A stretch of 64,000 bases of DNA from Ectopseudomonas guguanensis (GCF_900104265.1 NZ_FNJJ01000001.1:322557-386556), one strand, 5' to 3'. Shown: positions 45,541-54,960, counted from the stretch's first letter. Notes: generated by a model not told the origin, from the letters alone. Translations and numbers: made by a program.

Positions 45541-46113
45541 TTAGCGGTTTTCCAGACTCGCAGCCCGAGCATAAGGCAGAGCGGTTTCACCGCTGCCCAT
45601 CACGGCTTCCTGCGCATGCTGACGCAGATAGTTGGGCAGACGCTGCTCATGCCAGCTGGCGGTACCAGCCTTGGCAGGCTCGCCGGCTTCCTCGCTGCTG
45701 TTATAGCCAGCGAGCAGTGCGGGACCTTGCACCTGCGGTACCGAGAGTACCGGAGAAGCTTCCTGTTGGGCCAGCTGAGCACCGCCCAGATCATCCTGGT
45801 TGTAGAACCGCACCCCTGCCAGCACGGCAACGGTCACCGATGCAGCCACGGCTACGCGCCCGACGCTGCGCCAGATCGGCGTCTTGCGCGCCGGAATGGC
45901 TTCGTCGGCCAATGCCGTGGAAACCGCAGATGCGATGTCCAGTTGCGGTACCAGCAACTCACGGTGCATGGCTGCACGGGCAATCTGGTAACGCGACCAG
46001 GTGCCACGCAGCTCGCCATCCTCGCTGGCTGCGAGCACTCGCCGCAGTTCCAGTTCGTCCGCTTCGTTATCCATCACCGCGGACAGCGATTCCTGCAGGG
46101 TTTCACGACTCAT
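45541..46113 (-). CDS. mucA: Anti-sigma factor MucA
   Basis: 190 residues. The cytoplasmic RseA-like N-terminus binds AlgU (RETLQESLSAVMDNEADELELRRVLAASEDGELRGTWSRYQ), one membrane segment lies near 86-103, and a periplasmic tail follows. The frame is intact and near the usual full length, so there is no sign of the truncations associated with mucoid strains. Cleavage of the periplasmic tail releases AlgU. It lies 30 bases after algU and 16 before mucB. Confidence 0.95.
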   Translation of the reverse strand: MSRETLQESLSAVMDNEADELELRRVLAASEDGELRGTWSRYQIARAAMHRELLVPQLDIASAVSTALADEAIPARKTPIWRSVGRVAVAASVTVAVLAGVRFYNQDDLGGAQLAQQEASPVLSVPQVQGPALLAGYNSSEEAGEPAKAGTASWHEQRLPNYLRQHAQEAVMGSGETALPYARAASLENR

Positions 46114-46143
46114 GGTGTTCCTCTCTTGGCTGTCGCCGCTGCC

Positions 46144-46725
46144 TTAGGCTTCCTGCAACAGAGGTTGCAGGGACTTATCAATTGCCTCACGTGCACGGAA
46201 AATCCGCGAACGTACCGTACCTACCGGACACTGCATGACGCTGGCAATGTCCTCGTAGCTCAAGCCTTCGAACTCACGCAGGGTCAACGCCGTGCGCAGG
46301 TCATCCGGCAGCTGGGCGATGGTTCGATGCACGGTGGCCTCGATCTCGTCGCGCAGCAATGCCCGCTCCGGTGACTCGATGTCCTTGAGGGCGTGGTCGC
46401 CATCGTAGAACTCCGCGTCATCGCTACTGACATCACTATCTGGCGGTCGACGTCCGCGAGACACCAGATAATTCTTCGCCGTGTTGATGGCGATGCGGTA
46501 CAGCCAGGTATAGAACGCGCTGTCACCGCGAAAGTTTCCAAGCGCCCGGTAGGCTTTTACGAACGCCTCCTGAGCGACATCCTGAGCCTCATGAGTGTCG
46601 TGCACGAATCGCACGATCAGACCGAGGATCTTGTGCTGATACTTCAACACCAACAGATCGAAGGCACGCTTGTCACCACGCTGCACTCGCTCGACCAGCT
46701 GCTGATCATCTTCCTGGGTTAGCAT
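46144..46725 (-). CDS. algU: Envelope-stress sigma factor AlgU (RpoE)
   Basis: 193 residues of the ECF group. Region 2 (HKILGLIVRFVHDTHEAQDVAQEAFVKAYRAL..FRGDSAFYTWLYRIAINTAKNYL) and region 4 (LPDDLRTALTLREFEGLSYEDIASVMQCPVGTVRSRIFRAREAI) are nearly identical in form to P. aeruginosa AlgU. It drives alginate and envelope stress genes and its own operon. GAGGAG lies before the ATG. It is the first gene of algU-mucA-mucB-mucC-mucD, with AlgU promoters upstream. Confidence 0.98.
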   Translation of the reverse strand: MLTQEDDQQLVERVQRGDKRAFDLLVLKYQHKILGLIVRFVHDTHEAQDVAQEAFVKAYRALGNFRGDSAFYTWLYRIAINTAKNYLVSRGRRPPDSDVSSDDAEFYDGDHALKDIESPERALLRDEIEATVHRTIAQLPDDLRTALTLREFEGLSYEDIASVMQCPVGTVRSRIFRAREAIDKSLQPLLQEA

Positions 46726-46784
46726 GCATTCTCCTCGTTACGCCTGGAGGAGGTTTGCACCCGTAAGCGAATCAGCTTGCCAAG

Positions 46785-46811
46785 ATAGACTCGGGCCTTA
46801 CGCAAAAGTTC
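46785..46811 (-). promoter_or_regulatory. algU proximal AlgU-dependent promoter (P3-like)
   Basis: -35 GAACTT (46811-46806) and -10 TCTAT (46789-46785) with a 16-base spacer, about 60 bases upstream of the algU start. The wording around it is as I recall the P. aeruginosa algU P3 promoter, so AlgU autoregulation is expected. Confidence 0.8.
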
Positions 46812-46978
46812 TCCCCTCCAAGCAAGCTTCCCGCAGAGTTTTCTTCCCTCTGCCTGGAATGGCGCCAGCGAAACCTTTTCACTGACGCAAATGATCTTAT
46901 CGCCGCTCATTTCCACACCCTCCGCTGACTTCAGATGCAGGCACGCGCAAGCGCTCTCCCTTATATGGGCGACCACCA

Positions 46979-47005
46979 ATGGAACCTTAAAGACTAAAAA
47001 AGTTC
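46979..47005 (-). promoter_or_regulatory. algU distal AlgU-dependent promoter (P1-like)
   Basis: -35 GAACTT (47005-47000), 16-base spacer, -10 TCCAT (46983-46979), about 254 bases upstream of algU. It is the second sigma-E-type element in the 540-base gap, in agreement with multiple promoters of this operon in P. aeruginosa. Confidence 0.75.
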
Positions 47006-47267
47006 CTGAGCCCTGCGGTCGGTCATAAGAGCCTTTTCATTATTCACGAGCTGGAACCTGCAGGGCGAAGTCAGGTGCGGAGGCGAAATTGGCAGCTGCA
47101 AATGAGCAGTACTCCTTTCACTCATCCTCAGGGACGACGGGTCGCCGTCCGGATTGGCTTCGACGCAGCTGGTCCGACGCGCAGCGGATAATGATGTGGC
47201 TCCGGCTGGCTATTGTGCCGCTGCCCCTCTCTATATACTAGGGCTCGCTTTCCCGCGGAACTCGGAC

Positions 47268-48899
47268 ATGAGCCACCACTTCCAGCACGATGTTCTGGTC
47301 ATCGGCAGCGGCGCTGCCGGCCTGACCCTTGCCCTCACCCTACCTTCCCACTTGCGCATCGCGGTCCTGAGCAAGGGCAGTCTGGCCAATGGCTCGACCT
47401 ATTGGGCGCAGGGTGGTGTGGCAGCCGTGCTGGACGATACCGACACGGTCGAATCCCATGTCGCCGACACCCTCGATGCCGGCGCGGGACTGTGCCGCGA
47501 AGACGCCGTGCGCTTCACGGTAGAACACAGCCGCGAAGCCATCCAGTGGCTGATCGACCAGGGCGTGCCCTTCACCCGTGACGATGAGACGGCGCGCGAG
47601 GACGGCGGTTTCGAGTTCCATCTGACCCGCGAGGGTGGCCACAGCCATCGGCGCATCATTCACGCTGCCGATGCCACCGGCGCGGCGATTTTCAACACCC
47701 TGCTGGAACAGGCGCGGCAGCGGCCGAACATCGAGCTACTGGAGCAGCGCGTCGCCGTCGACCTGATCACCGAGCGCAAGCTCGGCCTGCCCGGCGAGCG
47801 CTGCCTGGGCGCCTACGTGCTGGATCGCGCCTGCGGCGAGGTGGACACCTTCAGCGCGCGCTTCGTGATTCTTGCCACCGGTGGCGCTGCCAAGGTCTAT
47901 CTCTACACCAGCAACCCGGACGGCGCCTGCGGCGATGGCATTGCCATGGCCTGGCGTGCCGGCTGCCGCGTCGGCAATCTGGAATTCAACCAGTTCCACC
48001 CCACCTGCCTGTATCACCCGCAGGCCAAGAGCTTTCTCGTCACCGAGGCCGTACGCGGTGAAGGCGGCCTGCTCAAGTTGCCCAATGGCGAACGCTTCAT
48101 GCAGCGCTTCGACGAACGCGCCGAGCTGGCACCACGCGATATCGTCGCCCGCGCCATCGACCACGAGATGAAGCGCCTGGGGATCGACTGCGTCTACCTG
48201 GACATCAGCCACAAGCCGGCCGAATTCATCAAGAGTCACTTCCCAACCGTCTACGAACGCTGCCTGGGCTTCGGCATCGACATCACCAAGCAGCCCATCC
48301 CGGTGGTGCCGGCGGCGCACTACACCTGCGGCGGCGTGGTGGTCGACCAGCATGGCCGCACCGACGTGCCCGGGCTGTACGCCATCGGCGAAACCAGCTT
48401 CACCGGCCTGCATGGCGCCAACCGCATGGCCAGCAATTCGCTGCTGGAGTGCTTCGTTTACGCCCGCTCGGCCTGTGCCGACATCGTCGCCCAACTCGAC
48501 GCCGTGGACATGCCGATCGACCTGCCCTGCTGGGACGCCAGCCAGGTGACCGATTCGGACGAAGACGTGATCATCGCCCACAACTGGGACGAGCTGCGCC
48601 GCTTCATGTGGGACTACGTCGGCATCGTGCGTACCAACAAGCGCCTGCAGCGCGCGCAGCATCGCGTGCGCCTGCTGCTGGACGAGATCGACGAGTTCTA
48701 CAGCAACTACAAGGTCAGTCGCGACCTGATCGAGCTGCGCAACCTGGCGTTGGTCGCCGAGCTGATGATCCGCTCGGCCATGCAGCGCCATGAAAGCCGT
48801 GGCCTGCACTACACCCTCGACTACCCCGGACTGCTGGCCGAGGCCCGCGACACTATTCTGGTGCCGACACCCCCGGCTCAGCCCAGCGTCGCCTGCTGA
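47268..48899 (+). CDS. nadB: L-aspartate oxidase
   Basis: 543 residues. FAD-binding [13 protein letters not shown] is near residue 13; [21 protein letters not shown] and the active-site region [11 protein letters not shown], with [11 protein letters not shown] and the [26 protein letters not shown] segment, are typical of NadB rather than SdhA. It oxidises aspartate to iminoaspartate, the first step of de novo NAD synthesis. The start is the ATG 38 codons inside the longer frame. Its 3' end overlaps the convergent ygfX-like gene by 47 bases. Confidence 0.96.
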   Translation: MSHHFQHDVLVIGSGAAGLTLALTLPSHLRIAVLSKGSLANGSTYWAQGGVAAVLDDTDTVESHVADTLDAGAGLCREDAVRFTVEHSREAIQWLIDQGVPFTRDDETAREDGGFEFHLTREGGHSHRRIIHAADATGAAIFNTLLEQARQRPNIELLEQRVAVDLITERKLGLPGERCLGAYVLDRACGEVDTFSARFVILATGGAAKVYLYTSNPDGACGDGIAMAWRAGCRVGNLEFNQFHPTCLYHPQAKSFLVTEAVRGEGGLLKLPNGERFMQRFDERAELAPRDIVARAIDHEMKRLGIDCVYLDISHKPAEFIKSHFPTVYERCLGFGIDITKQPIPVVPAAHYTCGGVVVDQHGRTDVPGLYAIGETSFTGLHGANRMASNSLLECFVYARSACADIVAQLDAVDMPIDLPCWDASQVTDSDEDVIIAHNWDELRRFMWDYVGIVRTNKRLQRAQHRVRLLLDEIDEFYSNYKVSRDLIELRNLALVAELMIRSAMQRHESRGLHYTLDYPGLLAEARDTILVPTPPAQPSVAC

Positions 48900-49320
48900 A
48901 CTTCAGCCGCAGGCGCAGGCGCCGATGCTGCTCGGGCGCCAGCGCATCACGGGGGATGCACAGCCCGCGGCTGAAACGTTGGCCCGGCAGGCGATAGCGC
49001 AGCACCACCGCCAGCGGCAACGCCAGGCTGTCGGGGCGCAGTTGCACCGCCCGCCAGCCCTCTGCAGCACTGTGGAGATGCCAGCCGAACGCATCACGGC
49101 GCAACCCCGTGACCGCCTGCGGCGCCGTCAGCAACAGGTGACGCGGCAGCACCCAGGCGGCGTGCGCCAGGCATGCCGCGGCTGACAGGAGTTTTGCCCA
49201 GAGGGGAATGTCGGCCAGCCAGGGCGCCAGCAGGGCCAGAGTCAGGGCCGAAAGGTAGAGCCGCAGCAGCCAGCGCGATGGCTGCCAGCGGCACTCGAAG
49301 ACGTCACTTGGGTTGGACAC
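48853..49320 (-). CDS. YgfX/CptA-like membrane protein
   Basis: 155 residues. The N-terminus carries two hydrophobic helices ([40 protein letters not shown]) and the C-terminal part a small soluble domain (ELRP-type repeat [23 protein letters not shown]). This is the YgfX family, originally described as partner or toxin of the gene now called sdhE. It overlaps sdhE by 17 bases and the nadB end by 47 bases. Toxicity here is unproven; the family also may affect cell morphology. Confidence 0.85.
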   Translation of the reverse strand: MSNPSDVFECRWQPSRWLLRLYLSALTLALLAPWLADIPLWAKLLSAAACLAHAAWVLPRHLLLTAPQAVTGLRRDAFGWHLHSAAEGWRAVQLRPDSLALPLAVVLRYRLPGQRFSRGLCIPRDALAPEQHRRLRLRLKFSRRRWAEPGVSAPE

Positions 49321-49558
49321 GATCCAGGATCATGCGCACGATGTGGCGCAGGTCGGCATCCTCGGGCTCGCCGCGCTGCATGAACCAGCCGAACATGTCC
49401 TGATCCTCGCATTCCAGCAGCTTGCGGTAGCGCGCCTGGTTCTCGACATCCAGTGTCGGGTATACCTCCTGGACGAACGGCACCAGCAGTACATCCAGCT
49501 CCAGCATACCACGACGGCTATGCCAGAACAGGCGATTCAGTTCACTTTGCTCAACCAT
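49304..49558 (-). CDS. sdhE: FAD assembly factor SdhE
   Basis: 84 residues starting at [22 protein letters not shown], with the RGxxE motif needed for covalent flavinylation of SdhA/FrdA. It acts as assembly chaperone for flavoprotein subunits. The ATG follows GAGGAGTCC at proper spacing; the longer upstream frame is a shadow. It is paired with the ygfX-like gene and divergent from ygfZ, a normal arrangement. Placing it beside nadB (another flavoprotein) is interesting but not proof of a link. Confidence 0.93.
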   Translation of the reverse strand: MVEQSELNRLFWHSRRGMLELDVLLVPFVQEVYPTLDVENQARYRKLLECEDQDMFGWFMQRGEPEDADLRHIVRMILDRVQPK

Positions 49559-49979
49559 GCAACGGACTCCTCGAACGAGGCCGGCAGTATAACAGCAGCC
49601 GCAAGCGGCACGCTGCAACACGGAAGACCGCTCCGTGCAAGACCGCACGACGAGGCGATGCCGTAAGGCTCTGCACTTAAGCGGCGGTTGGGCGCGATCA
49701 GTCCCCTCGCCCCTTTGGGGAGAGGGTTAGGGCGGGCCGCGTTCGGAGAGGGGAAAACTGGCAGGTTTGCGGTGTTTTCAGCCCTCTCCCCCAGCCCCTC
49801 TCCACTAGGCGTGCCCCCAATAAATGGGAGAGGGGGGCCAAACGTGTACAACCTTGAGTGAACAGCATCGAGGCGATGCCGGGCTTTTTCTGCGCTTTTG
49901 CATGAAGCCTGTAGCTTGAGGCTTGTGGCTGCTTTTATGATGACGCCTCTGACCTTTATCCAGTGATTCGATCTGCATC
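49559..49979. repeat. CT-rich dyad repeat region between sdhE and ygfZ
   Basis: 421 bases without a gene. An AGTCCCCTCGCCCCTTTGGGG...GAGAGGG dyad at 49700-49760 is matched by CCCTCTCCCCCAGCCCCTCTCC and GGGAGAGGGGGG near 49785-49840, a common repeat type of pseudomonads. A GCCTGTAGCTTGAGGCTTG element lies near 49905. Confidence 0.65.
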
Positions 49980-50921
49980 ATGGCCGATAGCGCTTATTTC
50001 ACCCTCCTCGATCACGAAGGCCTGCTCGCCGTACGCGGCGCTGATGCGGCCAAGTTCCTGCAGGGGCAGGTGACCTGCAACCTCAATTACCTCAGCGCCA
50101 GCCAATCCAGCCTTGGCGCTCGCTGCACGCCCAAGGGCCGCATGCTGTCGAGTTTTCGCATCGTCCCGGTGGACGACGGCTACCTGCTGGCCATGGCCCG
50201 CGAGCTGATCGAGCCGCAGCAGGCGGACCTGCAGAAATACGCGGTATTCTCCAAATCCAAACTCACCGATGAAAGCGCCGCCTGGGTGCGCTTTGGCCTG
50301 GCCGGCGGCGACGCCGTGCTCGGTGACCTTGGCCTGCACCTGGGGCCTGCCAGTGACTCCGTGGCCAGCGCCGGACCATTGCTCGCCGTGCGCCTGAGCG
50401 ACGGCCGCGCCGAGTTGTGGGCACCAGCCGCTGAAGCCGAACGATTGCAGGGCCGCCTGGCCGCCTTGCTGCCTCAGGCTCCGCTGAACGACTGGTTGCT
50501 GGCCCAGGTACGCGCTGGCGTAGGCCAGGTGTTCGGCGCCACCCGTGAGCTGTTCATCCCGCAGATGATCAACCTGCAGGCCCTCGGCGGCGTGAGCTTC
50601 AAGAAAGGCTGCTACACCGGCCAGGAAATCGTTGCGCGCATGCAGTACCTGGGCAAGCTCAAGCGCCGCCTGCAGCGCCTGCGCCTGGTCGGCAGCGAAC
50701 TACCGACCGTCGGCAGCGAATTGTTCTCCCCGGTGCATGGCTCCAGCGTCGGCGAAGTGGTGCTGGCCGCCCAGGCCGGTGACGCCATCGAACTGCTCGC
50801 GGTGTTGCAGGATGACGCCGTCAACGACGGCCGTATTCATCTCGGTAGCAGCGAAGGCCCGACATTGACCCTGCTCGATCTGCCGTACCAGCTGGATGCC
50901 GACAAGGAAATCCAGCGCTGA
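49980..50921 (+). CDS. ygfZ: YgfZ-family folate-binding protein
   Basis: 313 residues with an aminomethyltransferase-like fold. The motif KKGCYTGQEIVARMQYLGKLKRRL (Cys near residue 212) is diagnostic. It supports iron-sulfur cluster enzymes together with tetrahydrofolate in the cytoplasm. It is divergent from sdhE. The ribosome binding site is weak (GATCTGCATC). It lies 46 bases before an HDOD gene in the same direction. Confidence 0.93.
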   Translation: MADSAYFTLLDHEGLLAVRGADAAKFLQGQVTCNLNYLSASQSSLGARCTPKGRMLSSFRIVPVDDGYLLAMARELIEPQQADLQKYAVFSKSKLTDESAAWVRFGLAGGDAVLGDLGLHLGPASDSVASAGPLLAVRLSDGRAELWAPAAEAERLQGRLAALLPQAPLNDWLLAQVRAGVGQVFGATRELFIPQMINLQALGGVSFKKGCYTGQEIVARMQYLGKLKRRLQRLRLVGSELPTVGSELFSPVHGSSVGEVVLAAQAGDAIELLAVLQDDAVNDGRIHLGSSEGPTLTLLDLPYQLDADKEIQR

Positions 50922-50967
50922 CTAAACTTCCCTGGCGCCTTACCGGATCGCCTAAGAGAGCCACTTC

Positions 50968-51804
50968 ATGAGCAAGCTTGCTGAAAAAGTCCAACAGGAA
51001 CTGATCCATGCCATCGAGAACGATGAGCTGGTGCTGCCCACCCTGCCCGAGGTGGCGCTGAAGGTTCGCGAGGCAGCCGAAGACCCGGACGTGGGCATAC
51101 CGCAGATCAGCAAGGTGATCGGCAACGACGCCGCCCTGACCGCGCGCATCATCAAGGTGGTCAACAGCCCGTTGCTGCGCAGCAACAAGGAGATCACCGA
51201 CCTGCAGATGGCGGTCAGCCGTCTGGGCATCAACTACACCTGCAACCTGGCCACCGGCCTGGCCATGGAGCAGATGTTCCAGGCCACCAGCGACGTGGTC
51301 GACCGCAAGATGCGTGAAGTGTGGAACAAGAGCACCGAAATCGCCGGCATCTGCCACGTACTGTGCCGCCATTACACCCGCCTGATGCCCGACCAGGCCA
51401 CCCTCGCCGGTCTGGTGCATCAGATCGGCGTGCTGCCGATCCTCACCTATGCCGAAGAGCACAACGAGCTGCTGGCCGACTCCATCAGCCTCAACCATGT
51501 GATCGAGCAGATCCACCCGATCATCGGCGACAAGATCCTGCGCACCTGGGAATTCCCCGAGCCCATCGCCATCGTGCCCAGCCAGTACCTGAACTTCACG
51601 CGCGACTCGGCCAAGGTCGATTACGTCGACATCGTCCAGGTCGCCACCCTGCAGAGCTATCTGGGCAGCGAGCATCCCTACACCCAACTGGACTGGAGCA
51701 AGGTGCCGGCCTTCGCCAAGCTCGGCCTGGACCCGCAGGTCGACATGCAGGCCGACGAAGACCTGTCCGCGGCCATGGAAGCGGCCATGAGCATGCTGCA
51801 GTAA
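50968..51804 (+). CDS. HDOD-domain protein
   Basis: 278 residues. The HDOD domain covers about residues 18-215 (LPTLPEVALKVREAAEDPDVGIPQISKVIGNDAALTARIIKVVNSPLLRSNKEITDLQMAVSRLG, then HQIGVLPILTYAEEHNEL). HDOD proteins are catalytically degenerate relatives of HD phosphohydrolases that act in signalling, often with c-di-GMP or chemotaxis. The conserved metal His/Asp pair is not complete. No sensor or partner domain is fused. Confidence 0.9.
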   Translation: MSKLAEKVQQELIHAIENDELVLPTLPEVALKVREAAEDPDVGIPQISKVIGNDAALTARIIKVVNSPLLRSNKEITDLQMAVSRLGINYTCNLATGLAMEQMFQATSDVVDRKMREVWNKSTEIAGICHVLCRHYTRLMPDQATLAGLVHQIGVLPILTYAEEHNELLADSISLNHVIEQIHPIIGDKILRTWEFPEPIAIVPSQYLNFTRDSAKVDYVDIVQVATLQSYLGSEHPYTQLDWSKVPAFAKLGLDPQVDMQADEDLSAAMEAAMSMLQ

Positions 51805-51826
51805 AAGCGACCCGCCACGGATGGCA

Positions 51827-51849
51827 AAAAATTGTCGGGAACAATTTTT
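51827..51849 (+). terminator. A/T-rich hairpin after the HDOD gene
   Basis: AAAAATTGT / ACAATTTTT around a 5-base loop, 22 bases after the HDOD stop. It may be a terminator or a dual-function promoter element for the next gene. Confidence 0.5.
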
Positions 51850-51875
51850 GACGTCGTTGTGCGACGGCCCGAAGG

Positions 51876-51899
51876 GTGATCTACGGGAATGTAGATCAC
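51876..51899. promoter_or_regulatory. Inverted repeat upstream of the solute-binding protein gene
   Basis: GTGATCTAC-GGGAAT-GTAGATCAC: nine-base perfect arms, 45 bases before the start codon. Looks like a regulator operator; no regulator gene is adjacent except the TctD response regulator on the opposite side. Confidence 0.5.
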
Positions 51900-51943
51900 G
51901 AAATGCCTCTACACTCAGCTCAATCTCCTGAGGAAGTAGAGCC

Positions 51944-52699
51944 ATGCGCTTCGCGCTTCTCCTAATCGCCCTGCTGTGCGGCAGCATCCAGGCTGCCGAC
52001 AGCATGCGCCTGACCAACGGCGAATGGCCACCCTACCTGGGCGAGCACCTGCCCCACCACGGCGTCGCCTCGCGCATCGTCGCCGAAGCCTTCGCCCTGC
52101 AGGGCGTCGAGGTTCGATGGGAGTTCCACCCCTGGGCACGCTCGCTGAAGATGGCGGAAAAAGGCGAGCGCGACGGCAGTGCGGTATGGCTGCACAGCAG
52201 CGAACGCGAACGGCTCTTCCATATCAGCGACCCGGTCGTGGAAAGCGGCTATTACCTGTTCCACCGCAAGGCGCATGAATTCGACTGGGCCAGTGTCGAG
52301 GACCTGCGCGGCCTGCGCATCGCCGGCACGCGCGGCTATGACTACGGTGAGGCCTTCCAGCGCGCCGAGGCCGACGGCGAGCTGCAGGTGGTACGTCTGA
52401 ACAGCGATGAACAGGGGCTGCGCCAACTGCTGGCCGGGCGCATCGATGTGTTTCCCCTCGACAAGGTGGTGGGCTTCGACATGCTCCACCGCCACTTCAG
52501 CCCTGCCGAGCGTGCGCGCCTGAGCTTCCACCCGCTGCCCCTGCGCAGCGACAACCTGCACCTGCTGCTGTCGCGCGAAATCCCCGGCAACGCAGAACTC
52601 ATCGAACGCTTCAATCGCGGGCTGGCGCAGCTGCGCGAGAGCGGCAAGGTGGCCCAGTACCTGCTGGAAATTCAGCAGCCGCTAAGTCTCGGGCACTGA
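51944..52699 (+). CDS. Periplasmic amino-acid-type substrate-binding protein
   Basis: 251 residues with a signal peptide (MRFALLLIALLCGSIQA, cleavage at residue 17). The SBP_bac_3 fold begins LTNGEWPPYLGEHLPHHGVASRIVAEAFALQGVEVRWEFHPWARSLKM. No ABC permease or ATPase gene follows, so it may be a signalling or orphan binding protein. It is convergent with tctE with an 18-base overlap. It is inserted between the HDOD gene and tct genes compared with the arrangement I expect from P. aeruginosa. Confidence 0.88.
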   Translation: MRFALLLIALLCGSIQAADSMRLTNGEWPPYLGEHLPHHGVASRIVAEAFALQGVEVRWEFHPWARSLKMAEKGERDGSAVWLHSSERERLFHISDPVVESGYYLFHRKAHEFDWASVEDLRGLRIAGTRGYDYGEAFQRAEADGELQVVRLNSDEQGLRQLLAGRIDVFPLDKVVGFDMLHRHFSPAERARLSFHPLPLRSDNLHLLLSREIPGNAELIERFNRGLAQLRESGKVAQYLLEIQQPLSLGH

Positions 52700-54079
52700 C
52701 AGCGGAAACTCGACACGCACCCGCAGGCCGTGCGGCTGCGCCTGGTGCAGGCTGATCCTGGCCTGATGGGCGCGACAGATCTCGCCGACGATGGCCAGAC
52801 CCAGACCGGCACCATTGCCCAGATTGCTGCGCCTGTAGAAGCGCTCGAAGACCTTCTCGTGCTCGGCCTCGGGAATGCCCGGCCCGTCGTCCTCGACCTC
52901 CAGCACGGCCGGCGCCAGGGCACGGATGATCAGGTTGCCGCCGGCCGGCGTATGCGCCAGGGCATTGTCCAGCAGGTTGTTCAGCAGCTCGTTGAGCAGC
53001 GTCGGCTCGCCATCGATCCACACCGGCTGATCGGCCTCCAGCGCCAGCGCGACGCCACGGGCGTGGGCCAGCGGGGCCATGGCCAGGCCCAGTTCGCGAG
53101 CCAGCTGGCTGAGGTCGATGCGCTGCGCGCCGCCCTCGGTAATGGCCCGCGCGCCACTCTCGATACGCGCCAGCGACAGCAGCTGGTTGGCCAGCGAGGT
53201 CAGACGGTCGCCCTGCTGCGCCACCTGCTCCAGCGTGCTGCGCCACTCCTCGGGCTGCTCGGCACGCAGGCCCAGGGTGATGCGCGCCTTGAGCGCCGCC
53301 AGCGGCGTACGCAGCTCATGCGCCGCATCGGCAATGAACTGCGACTGGCGCTCGAACAGGCCGCGCAAGCGCTCGTTGAACTGGTTCAGCGTTTCCACCA
53401 GCGGCAGCACTTCGCGCGGCAGCCCCTCGTCCGGCAGCGGCTGCAGGTCGTCGCTGGCCCTCTCGGCCACTTCCCGGCGCAGCGCCTCCAGCGGGCGCAG
53501 GGCCAGGTTCACCGCCAACCACACCAGCAGCAGGGCGCTGACTGACAGCAGCCCCATGCGCCACAGGGTGCCGATCAGCAGCTCGCGGGCCATGCGCTCG
53601 CGCGCGCCCTGGGTTTCCGCCACGCGAATCTCGGCGATACCGTTGAGCTGCGGCTCGCTGACCGGCTGCAGCAGGCTGACCACGCGCACACCCTGGTTGC
53701 GATACACGGCATCGTAGAAATGCGCCAGCGCCGGATAGTCATCGGTACGGGGCGTGCCCGGCGGCGCCGGCGGCAGGTCCTCATAGCCGGAAACCTGCTC
53801 GCCCTCGAGGTCGAGCACCTGATAGTAGATGCGCCCGGCACTGTCATAGGCGAAGGTATCCAGCGCCACATAGGGAATATTTGCGCGCAACCGACCATTC
53901 TCGGCATACAGGCCGTCGGCCACTGCCCGCGCCGATGCCAGCAATGTCCGGTCATAGGCCGTATCCGCCGCCCGGCGGGCACTCCAGTAAGCGGTGAAGC
54001 TGCTGAGCAGCAGAATCAGCGACAGCAACAGCGCCAGGCGCCGCAGCAGGCGCCCGCGCAGGCTGACGCCACGACTCAT
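52682..54079 (-). CDS. tctE: Sensor histidine kinase TctE
   Basis: 465 residues: two membrane segments (about 14-34 and 170-190) around a periplasmic sensor, then HAMP (NLALRPLEALRREVAERA), HisKA (FIADAAHELRTPLAAL, phospho-His254) and HATPase with GPGIPEAEHEKVFERFYR and GAGLGLAIVGEI. It senses external tricarboxylates in relatives and phosphorylates TctD. Coupled to tctD by ATGA overlap; convergent with the solute-binding protein gene. Confidence 0.93.
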   Translation of the reverse strand: MSRGVSLRGRLLRRLALLLSLILLLSSFTAYWSARRAADTAYDRTLLASARAVADGLYAENGRLRANIPYVALDTFAYDSAGRIYYQVLDLEGEQVSGYEDLPPAPPGTPRTDDYPALAHFYDAVYRNQGVRVVSLLQPVSEPQLNGIAEIRVAETQGARERMARELLIGTLWRMGLLSVSALLLVWLAVNLALRPLEALRREVAERASDDLQPLPDEGLPREVLPLVETLNQFNERLRGLFERQSQFIADAAHELRTPLAALKARITLGLRAEQPEEWRSTLEQVAQQGDRLTSLANQLLSLARIESGARAITEGGAQRIDLSQLARELGLAMAPLAHARGVALALEADQPVWIDGEPTLLNELLNNLLDNALAHTPAGGNLIIRALAPAVLEVEDDGPGIPEAEHEKVFERFYRRSNLGNGAGLGLAIVGEICRAHQARISLHQAQPHGLRVRVEFPLSVPET

Positions 54080-54747
54080 GCCTCGACCGCCTCCAGCAGG
54101 TAGCCGAGGCCGCGGAAGGTGACGATACGTACGGCGCTGCCTTCGAGCTTCTTGCGCAGGCGATGGATGTAGATCTCGATGGCATCCGGGCTGGCGTCCT
54201 CGTCCAGGCCGAACACCTGAGCGGCCAGTTGCTCCTTGCTCATCACCCGTCCCGGCCGGGCGATCATGGCCTCCAGTACCGCCTGCTCGCGGGCGGTGAG
54301 GCTGAGGGCCTCGCCATCGAGGCTGAAGCGGCGCACGCCCAGGTCATAGACCAGGTTGCCGCAGCGCTGCAGCTGCTCGCCACCGAGCACGCTGCGCCGC
54401 AGCAGCGCCTTGACCCGCGCCTCCAGTTCGCTGAGCTCGAAGGGCTTGGCCAGGTAGTCGTCGGCGCCCAGATTGAGGCCGTGCACACGGTCCTTGACCT
54501 CGCCACGCGCGGTCAGCATCAGCACCGGCAGGGTCTGGCCGCGGTCGCGCAGACGCGCCAGCACGGCGAAACCGTCCAGGCGTGGCAGACCGATATCGAG
54601 AATCGCCAGGGCGTAGTCCTCGCTGGACAGCGCCAGATCAGCCGCGACGCCGTCATGCAGCACGTCCACCGTCCAGCCGGCGCCTTTCAGCACCTGGGCC
54701 ACGCTTTCCGCCAATTGCGGGTGGTCTTCGACCAGCAGAATCCGCAC
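54076..54747 (-). CDS. tctD: Response regulator TctD (OmpR/PhoB type)
   Basis: 223 residues, starting at GTG (VRILLVEDHPQL) with GGAGG five bases upstream; the much longer frame is a shadow. The receiver has phosphoacceptor Asp51 (ALAILDIGLPRLDG) and Lys near residue 101 (LAKPFELSELEARV); the winged HTH is C-terminal. It regulates the tricarboxylate uptake genes read in the opposite direction. In P. aeruginosa TctD represses opdH and tctCBA; phosphorylation by TctE changes that. The overlap with tctE is four bases. Confidence 0.93.
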   Translation of the reverse strand: MRILLVEDHPQLAESVAQVLKGAGWTVDVLHDGVAADLALSSEDYALAILDIGLPRLDGFAVLARLRDRGQTLPVLMLTARGEVKDRVHGLNLGADDYLAKPFELSELEARVKALLRRSVLGGEQLQRCGNLVYDLGVRRFSLDGEALSLTAREQAVLEAMIARPGRVMSKEQLAAQVFGLDEDASPDAIEIYIHRLRKKLEGSAVRIVTFRGLGYLLEAVEA

Positions 54748-54960
54748 TGCCACCTCCAGCTGCAGCATCGTGAGAGGCGCGCAGTTTAGCGCTGCCACGG
54801 CTGCTGTGAATTGCTCAAATGCCAAAGCGGCAAACGAAACGCCATGGGAGCGACCTTGCCGGACCTTCGCCGCCAGCGCTGAAAAACTTTTCGCCATGAA
54901 AGCCTGGCGAAAGCTTGCCCTCATAGCATCGATTCAGGGTGGCTCGAACCACCCGCCAAA

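Larger units (their letters stand above)
46726..47267. other. algU-nadB divergent intergenic region
   Basis: 542 bases without a convincing gene. It contains the two AlgU promoters, the long algU leader, and the nadB promoter zone near 47210-47260 (CTATATACTAG). An 86-residue minus-strand frame here (46719-46979) was rejected because it covers the P3 promoter and algU leader. Confidence 0.6.

Noticed and set aside
46719..46979. 86-residue minus-strand frame upstream of algU
   Set aside because: It covers the proximal AlgU promoter and the leader; no ribosome binding site and no recognisable content.
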